The translations under genes were made by a program, and so were the position numbers. A stretch of 64,000 bases of DNA, from assembly GCA_028752905.1 (NCBI GenBank), contig JAQNBH010000009.1, forward strand, positions 41,298,509 through 41,362,508. The letters run 5' to 3'. The notes below the pieces were generated by a model. It did no database searches. It saw only the letters and a program-made list of their open reading frames with translations, and was not told the DNA's origin. Each line of letters starts with the position of its first letter. Positions within the stretch are counted from its first letter, which is position 1. This DNA is from Cladorhizidae sp. MBARI D1340-BT2. Its lineage: Eukaryota > Porifera > Demospongiae > Poecilosclerida > Cladorhizidae. Positions 57,410-64,000 of this stretch are shown here, piece by piece.

Positions 57410-58070
57410 ACCGACATAGTAAGGCTACACTGGCATGTATGTTTAGCTAGATATGCTCCGACTTCCTTTTCTCTTGAGAAGTAGTTGCTCCAGTTTAGAT
57501 TTCTTTGCTGTTATTTCATTTTATATGTGACCTACACAGATATGTATGCTTACCTAGATGAGCTATGAATTCATTGTCTCTTTAGAAGCAGTTACTCCAG
57601 GATAGATTTCTTTGCTGAATTTTGTTTAATATATATAAATTGACAGAGTGAGGCTACCCAGGCATATATATACTTATCAGATGGGCTCTGAATTCTTTCT
57701 CTCCAGATGAGTCATTGCAGGATCGATTTCTTTGCTGTAATTTATTTAATGAATAGTGTTTGATAGTTAGGGTACAGAGGCAGGTTGGTTAACATGATGT
57801 GCTCTGAATTCTTTTTCTCTTAAGAAGTAGTTGCTCCAGTTTAGATTTCTTTACTGTAATTATATTTCATATATAGTGTGACAGAGTGAGGTAACTCAGG
57901 CATGTTGGTAACCTAGATATGCTGTGAATTCATTTTCTTTTGAGAAATAATTGCTTCAGTTTAGTTTTCTTTCCTGTAATTTTATTTCATATACATGCAG
58001 TGACATAGTGAAGCTGCTCTCAATTCCTTTTCTCTTGAGAATCAGTTTAGATTTCTTTTCTGTAGTAATT
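57410..58070 (+). repeat. Satellite array D (right arm)
   Basis: About six units in plus orientation, the inverted counterpart of array A. It abuts a Tc1/mariner-type transposase fragment on the left. Confidence 0.85.
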
Positions 58071-58263
58071 TAAGATAGAATGAAAGCCTGGACATCTACT
58101 GGTGGCCTTGAGCTATGAACCAACTATTGAGTAAGTGTAAAGGAAGCATGTCAATAGAAAGAACCTGTCCTACCAACACTATTGTCAGATGACATACAGC
58201 AAAAAGTAGCACAGATTTAAAAGAATATCACTATCTACTAAAAGTACCAGTAAATTATTATTT

Positions 58264-58990
58264 TTGTGGCATCCAAAAATTCACAAGATCTCATCAGCAA
58301 GATCGAACGTGTATATATTTACCCATCATAGAGTTCCTAGACTCCTTCTGAGTAATAATGGTTGCAGTAAAACTATTTCCAAAGAAATTTTTTTAGTTCC
58401 CAAAGAAGTACAATTTCAATCATCTAACTCCAGCCCATGGTTCTCAAAAAGTAGCAGGCTAGTGGAAAGGATAATCACAGGATTGCTGAACATTTAGCTG
58501 TATTTCATATTGGGCCACACTAATGCTGTGCTGGTGATTTTGCCCATCGGAACTTATATGGGCAGGTGAATAAGAACCACTGTACCTAAAGAAATCCTAA
58601 TTAGCCTTATCTCCCAGAATTCGACAAAAACAAGAATTTAATGAAGAACAGGAAATTAACTTTGATTGTTTACAGAGGCTCCAAGAGCAGTGTGATAAAC
58701 CAGAGGGGTTGGAAGCAGTTGTTACTATAGACCATCAATCAGAACATGCCAAGCCAAGGTTTGAAACCATCCCAAATGCTTAGTTCCTATGTAGTATACT
58801 TAGAAACACCCATTGGTGGTGGTGACATATGAAGGAATTGTATCAGTCACTGTTCCTGAATATTCCACCACACCTGAGGTGTTGTTTGACTAAAAAGTAA
58901 AACAAACTCAAGACAAATCTCAGACTCCACTTTCGAGTTCTACCCAAGAAAATAATTAACTGCTCAATGATTGGCACAAACATTTTGCCC
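58264..58990 (+). mobile_element. Ty3/gypsy integrase relic (right arm)
   Basis: The plus-strand counterpart of 22390-22600: VPRLLLSNNGCSKTISKEIF, then SSPWFS and VERIIT. Further frames resemble the post-integrase region (an IRTTVPKE-like stretch near 58575). Stops and frameshifts are frequent. Confidence 0.7.
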
Positions 58991-59277
58991 CCGATATCAG
59001 AGGGAAGAGATATGGTGATAATCATTTCTTGTTGTGATCAGCATTACATATTACACACATCACTTGTTATTCTGTGTTGATTTTTGGTTCAGTTGTCTGT
59101 TTGCATTATTTGTAAGTATTAGCTATTGATTACCTAACTCACTCAGCAAGCATGATTGTTAGAATCTTTCATAACCAGTCCAGTTCCCGAATACTCTAAG
59201 TTCCTAGCTAGCCACAAGCAATGGTAAAAATGTCCACTCTAGTTCATGTTATGCATTATTAGTAGCTACATTGTAGG

Positions 59278-62107
59278 CAGTGGAGTAGGAAAGGGGGGGG
59301 GGGGCAGGGGGGCAGCTGCACCCCCAATATTACCAATGAATGGGGGGGGCAGTGCCCCCCCAATATATTCTCCATAAAATTATGTTCGCAGAGGCTAACA
59401 GCTATTACATGTGGCTAACACTTTTATACACTTGTGGCTAACGCTATTCTCCATAAAAACATTAGGATACTACTACATGTATATACAGGCAACAGCTATT
59501 ACATGTGGCTAACACTTCTTCACTAATGCAGTGCAGCTAGAATGTTCTATTTAGTGCACTATGCATAGCTGTAGTAGTGACTATGACTGAAAAAAGAAGA
59601 AAAATAGACAACAGTCAGTTAGGCATCAAGTCCTTCTTTCGTCCCTCAGTTGAAGCACCTCCACTTGAAGGTATGTATACAAGTTAGCTATAATTATTAG
59701 TAGTTATTGCTAAGTTGTCCCTTTTTATTGCTATGATGTTAAATTAAATTTGACAGAGGTTGACAAAGAAGATTCAAATGATAGTGCTGAGGAAATGTGT
59801 TCTGATAACTGACATAAGGGAGTCTATTACTGGTAGTACCACCACTTCATCCAGAACCTCAACTGTGTGTAATAGTTTGTGTTGTACCAGAGGGACAATC
59901 AATCAACCAACTGATGAAGCTTTGCTAACCAAAACAGAAAAAAATTATGGTTCTGGAAGAAATCTTCAGGAAAGGCACTTTCTCTCATCATGGTACAAGT
60001 CGTTTGCATGGATTCACTTTTGCTCCGAATCATTAAAAGTATTTTGCTACTACTGTCAAGCAGCGGACAAATCAGGGGTTACAGTTATGAGCACAAAAGC
60101 CCAATTAGTCTTTAGTAGAGTTGGATATTCTAATTGGAAAAAAGCCACTACATGATTTAAGTGTTCTCTAGCTCACAGGGATGCTATAGCAGCTCATATT
60201 TCAACAAGGTCTACACCTGTGTCTGAAATGCTTCAAAGTCAAGCTGATAGTATCCAAATTAGCAGGAGACATAGTTTGATGAAGCAGTTTTCTGCTTTAC
60301 ATTATTTATTACGACAAGGTATTCTGTCAGAAATGACCATGCTGGGCTCTAATTTGACTGTTATGCTCAAGCAGGTCCTCGATGAAAAAGCTTGGGTAGA
60401 AGCCAAAAAATATCAATCCCCAGAAATAATTAATGAAATTATTCAGCTAATGGCTCATAAAGTGTTACGTTCAATGATTGTCGATTTACTTCCTCAGCGG
60501 TGGTTTTCGCTCTTGGCCGACGAAACTAGGATGTTTCCAATCGTGAACAGCTTGTCATTACTCTGCGGTGGGTGTCAGAAAATTATGAGATTAATGAGGA
60601 TTTCTTTGGCCTCATTCAAGTTGATGCCACTACAGCTGAATGTATCTTCTTGTCACTGAAACATTGCTTACTTTCTTTAGGCATTCCTTTTGAGCTTTGC
60701 AGGGGTCAGGGATATGACGGAGCAAGGAATTTTCAGGGTCATATTAGTGGTGTTGCCAGACGATTTCAAGATGAAAACAGGTCTGCTATTTCTGTGCACT
60801 GTCTTGCTCACTGTGTGAATTTGTGTCTACAAGATGTTGCCAGAAATAGCAAGTGTATAAAGGAAGCCTTAAATTTTGCTATGGAAGTCATCCAATTAAT
60901 AAAATATTCACCAAAGAGGCAAGTAGTATTTGAAAAAGTTCAAAGGCAGCAAGAAGGCTCACCTAAATCAGGAATTAGCAGTCTTTGCCCAACTAGGTGG
61001 ACAGTCCGCACTGGAGCAATGCAAGCAATTCTTGATAATTATGAGTCACTTCAAGTAACTATGGAAGCATCTTCACATGGTTCAGATGACTGCTCTAGGC
61101 GAGCTAGTGGTATAATAGCACTTATGGACAAATATAAAACCTACTTTGGCTTGAAGCTTTCTATACTAATTTTTAGTATTACAGAACAGTTGTCAGTTAC
61201 ACTCCAAGGAGTAAATACTACTGTTGATGATTGCTTTGCTGCAGTTAATGTCACCATTCACGCTCTGACCAAGTACAGAAATGATTAAATGTTCAAAACA
61301 TTTTTTGAGGCTGTCAAAGAAGAAGCAAGAGACAAGTGTGATGAACCAGTATTACCTAGGCAACGACGACTTCCAAGGAGATTAAATGATGGGTCAGAGG
61401 AGCATGCTTTTAGTTCTATAGAGTATATATCTTTTACAGAAAAGAGTATTTTGAAGTAATCGATAGCATAAAAGGAGATCTCGAAAACCGGTTCACACAG
61501 AAGAATTTTCTCTTTGTGAGAAGCATCGAGACTCTGCTGATTGATAGTGCTAATGGCAAACCAGTAACTCTGTCTGATGAAATTGTTGATCTTTACCAAA
61601 GGGATATTGACATGCAGAAGTTAAGGCTCCACCTTCAGCTCCTTCCAGATGCCATCAAATCGGTAAATATCCAGTTAGAGAAGTGACACGAATACAAACC
61701 ATTTGTGATGTTTTTAACAAGCAACCCAGTTTGAAAAAAATTATTACAGAAGTGCATAAGCTACTTAAGCTATATCTAACCATTCCAGTCACTACAGCTT
61801 CAGCAGAGCGCAACTTTTCTTCTCTTAAGCGTATCAAAACCTACCTGAGAAATTCGATGATGCAGCAACACTTAAATCATTGCATGATGCTCAACATACA
61901 TCGGGACAGAACTGATGCATTCGATCTGAACAGCATTATGAAAGAATTTATTGAAACTAATGAAACACGTATAAACTATTTTGGACATTTCTGAATAATT
62001 ATTATAATTATACTATAATTATAAAGAATCTTCAAACATGTTGCATATAACTAACTATCTCGGTAGGGATCTGCCCCCCCAATATTTTTTTCCTTCCTAC
62101 CCCACTG
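59278..62107 (+). mobile_element. hAT element 1 (in the right arm)
   Basis: Ends: CAGTGGAGTAGGAAAGG at 59278 and the complement CAGTGGGGTAGGAAGG ending at 62107, 2,830 bp. GTAGG flanks both sides (59273-59277, 62108-62112). The left arm has one GTAGG at the matching place (complement of 21603-21607), so the 5-bp duplication is directly supported. Transposase pieces on the plus strand: a possible first exon 59583-59670 (GIKSFFRPS), a TTF zinc finger around 59950-60070 (SSWYKSFAWIHF, FCYYCQAA), DUF4371-like 60219-60560, the catalytic region from 60572 (CRGQGYDGARNFQGH, LCPTRWTVRTGAM), and the C-terminal dimerisation domain at 61683-61994 (TTASAERNFSSLKRIKTYL). A stop at 61286 and frameshifts near 60130, 60530 and 61440 disable it. 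Confidence 0.9.
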
Positions 62108-63304
62108 GTAGGGTAGCAAAAAAGTGTGCAGTCATTACTGTGAATCTTGTTCTTTTAAGAAAGGGGCAACCAGAGAGCAACATGTCTCACCAGGTATTCC
62201 AATTTGTACTGACTAGTAACAATGAGCAGAGCTCAATGGTTCATGGAGAATATAATAAATTTTGGTTTCCAGCTGTCAACCAGCTTGATCTGAGGCCTAA
62301 ATATGTTTCACATCTATATATTATAATAGCTATGTTTATAGCTGCTTTTTTAAATCCATTGATTGCTATACGTACACACTAACTTAATTGGTTAAGACTG
62401 TAACCTGATTTAAAAATGGCAAAGGGTCATCTAACAGGTGGTGGTCTGCAATGTTTTTATCCTCCTCTAATTACTGGATGCTCCAAATGGATGGAGTTCC
62501 AAAGAAGGAACTGATGCTGCCAACACCATAAATGGAGATGCTATTTTGCACATTTTGTTTGGGCTGTGAAGCTCACCACTTCTCCATACCTAGAAGGAAA
62601 AGGCCAAGTTATGAATCTTTATCTAATGGAACAGTGGAGAGCACATCATAAAGGCCATGCAAACGTCAGACACTAGAGATGACTCTGTAATTGTTTTGGT
62701 TTATTGCAGTGTAACTCAGAGACCAATGGATCAATCAATGTTCTCATTTCTGCAGTGTATTTGAAATGGAACATTCTCTGAGGCAATATATGAGGAAAGG
62801 TTTCTGTTGCTCATTTTAGTAATCCCTGTTGTTAGCTTCACCACAAAGGACCACACCTTTTCTTTGATATTGGAGGAACCAGTCAGTTAAAAGAGACATT
62901 CCACTATCTCAATGTTACGTGTGATTCACAATAAGCAATCTTTGTCATGTGAACAAATATGAACAGTGTGGCTATAGTTCTTCCCAACCTATAAACCTGC
63001 CACATGTCTAAATTATTACAGCTCAGGGATATTGTCTATACTGGCTAGCTACCGATAAAAGATGTACTGTAGATGCATGTATAAGTGTAATTTACAGAAA
63101 GATAACTCCTCTTGTAGTTGTATTTTTTATCTTAAATGATAAAACAGAGTTTGGAAATAATTATGTCATTGTCATTCAGGCTGCTACAATAATGTACACA
63201 AATACTAGGAATAGCTAGTACTTATAAATTAAATTTATATTAAAAATTGCTCCCAAAAAGTTAGAAATTTCATATCAAGTCATAAAAATCAATGATTTCT
63301 TAAA
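62108..63304 (-). other. 3' flank of the second receptor gene (right arm)
   Basis: The inverted counterpart of 20257-21600. It lacks the 181-bp tandem duplication and the AATAAA of the left arm. No gene recognised. Confidence 0.7.
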
Positions 63305-63980
63305 TCAAAACCCGAGTTCTTTGTTGGGTGTATTCATTGTGATATAATCATCTTCAACATTGGCCACCCGTGGAATGCAGCCACTGACAGGACCTCCAGC
63401 ACTTGATCCATTCCTTGCAAATGGAAGTTTCACCTGGTAGTTATTTTCCACTATTTGAGCTCTTCCCACTGCATCAAGTAGAGGCATGGTGGTCGTCTTT
63501 TCTTCCTGTTGACTGCATTCCTTTCCTTTAACCGGTTCAGTTCCATTGGGTGGATCACAACTTGTAGTTGGTTGAGATGAGGTGTATGAGGATGGTTTGA
63601 TCTCACTATGACATTCAAACTCAAAGACATTGCAGTCAGGCATGGATGATGGTGTTTGGTATAATCCAGATGAATGATTTTTTTTGTGATCATATGATTT
63701 CCTTTGATGTGGCTTTGTTGTTGAACAATCTGAGCTATCCAGAGAGACCTTACAGAATGCCTTCTCATCCTTATCGAGGTTGTGAAATTTTAGCACATCA
63801 ATATCACTGGAAAATTTGCCTGATGTGAGTATATTTGGGTCCTCATAAATGTGATTTCCATCATCATAAATATCTGAGACAACATCGAAGTCAAATTTCA
63901 AATCATCTAGCTTGGATTCTGTGACTTGGTTTGTGACTTCATTATTAGAAGAAGAGGCATTGTTTGTCTGCAAGTTCATC
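63305..63980 (-). CDS. Cytoplasmic-tail exon of a second SRCR-FN3 receptor gene (partial)
   Basis: Close paralogue of exon 19566-20256, starting after the same CTCTGATAG acceptor and completing the split codon. It is open over about 225 residues. Tyrosine motifs IYDDG, IYEDP and YQTP are kept; DDYITM replaces DDYMIM and still fits YxxM; YQVP has become YQVK. A one-base shift near the end changes the last residues and gives an earlier stop (MNTPNKELGF). The rest of the gene lies beyond the window. The kept motifs suggest it was under selection at least until recently. Confidence 0.85.
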
Positions 63981-64000
63981 CTATCAGAGAGCATAAGAAA

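Larger units (their letters stand above)
57410..64000 (-). repeat. Right arm of the inverted duplication (continues past the window)
   Basis: The reverse-complement counterpart of 19546-23740, interrupted by a hAT element at 59278-62107. The arm still matches at the window edge (intron end CTCTGATAG before the tail exon), so its true length cannot be seen here. Confidence 0.9.

Noticed and set aside
59278..62107. A host zinc-finger gene
   Set aside because: The frames belong to a hAT transposase bounded by inverted ends and a target duplication, and they contain stops.

Overview
This is a eukaryotic, AT-rich, intron-rich animal sequence. Most probably it is a sponge (demosponge); this is inferred from the gene content (tandem SRCR domains joined to fibronectin III domains, a transmembrane segment and a tyrosine-rich tail) and from the mix of old transposons. 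No species-specific marker was recognised. No tRNA, rRNA, CRISPR or prokaryotic signal was seen.

Bases 1-20,256 (+ strand) hold the 3' part of one large receptor gene. Its 5' end lies before the window. I can place 21 exons by splice sites and reading phase. Joined, they give one open frame of about 1,653 residues: six SRCR domains (two exons each), six FN3 domains (one exon each), a Cys-containing juxtamembrane module, one transmembrane helix and a tail of about 230 residues with several SH2-type tyrosine motifs. Nearly every exon boundary is phase 1. Introns carry minisatellites, microsatellites and short dispersed repeats, but no second gene that I recognise.

The last exon, the 3' flank and a satellite array (about 19,546-23,740) recur in inverted orientation at about 64,000-57,410. 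The right arm ends with the last exon of a second receptor gene (minus strand, 63,980-63,305) whose remainder lies beyond the window. The two receptors are therefore tail to tail. A third, decayed set of FN3 exons (minus strand, about 28,005-23,945) sits just inside the left arm.

The 33 kb between the arms is mostly transposon debris: a hAT fragment, a Penelope-like RT that runs into about 600 bp of (TTA)n, a DIRS-like element split by a hAT element (32,823-38,976) that itself holds a 5'-truncated Ty3/gypsy-type element with the unusual order protease-integrase-RT-RNase H, a LINE fragment, a hammerhead-ribozyme-like foldback, a Tc1/mariner-type transposase fragment, and several arrays of one 95-120 bp satellite. 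A second hAT element (59,278-62,107) interrupts the right arm. The uninterrupted left arm supplies its empty site and shows a 5-bp target duplication.

The points most worth following are the inverted receptor pair with conserved phosphotyrosine motifs, the copia-like gene order in a gypsy-type element, the two hAT elements with 5-bp duplications, and the hammerhead-like foldback.
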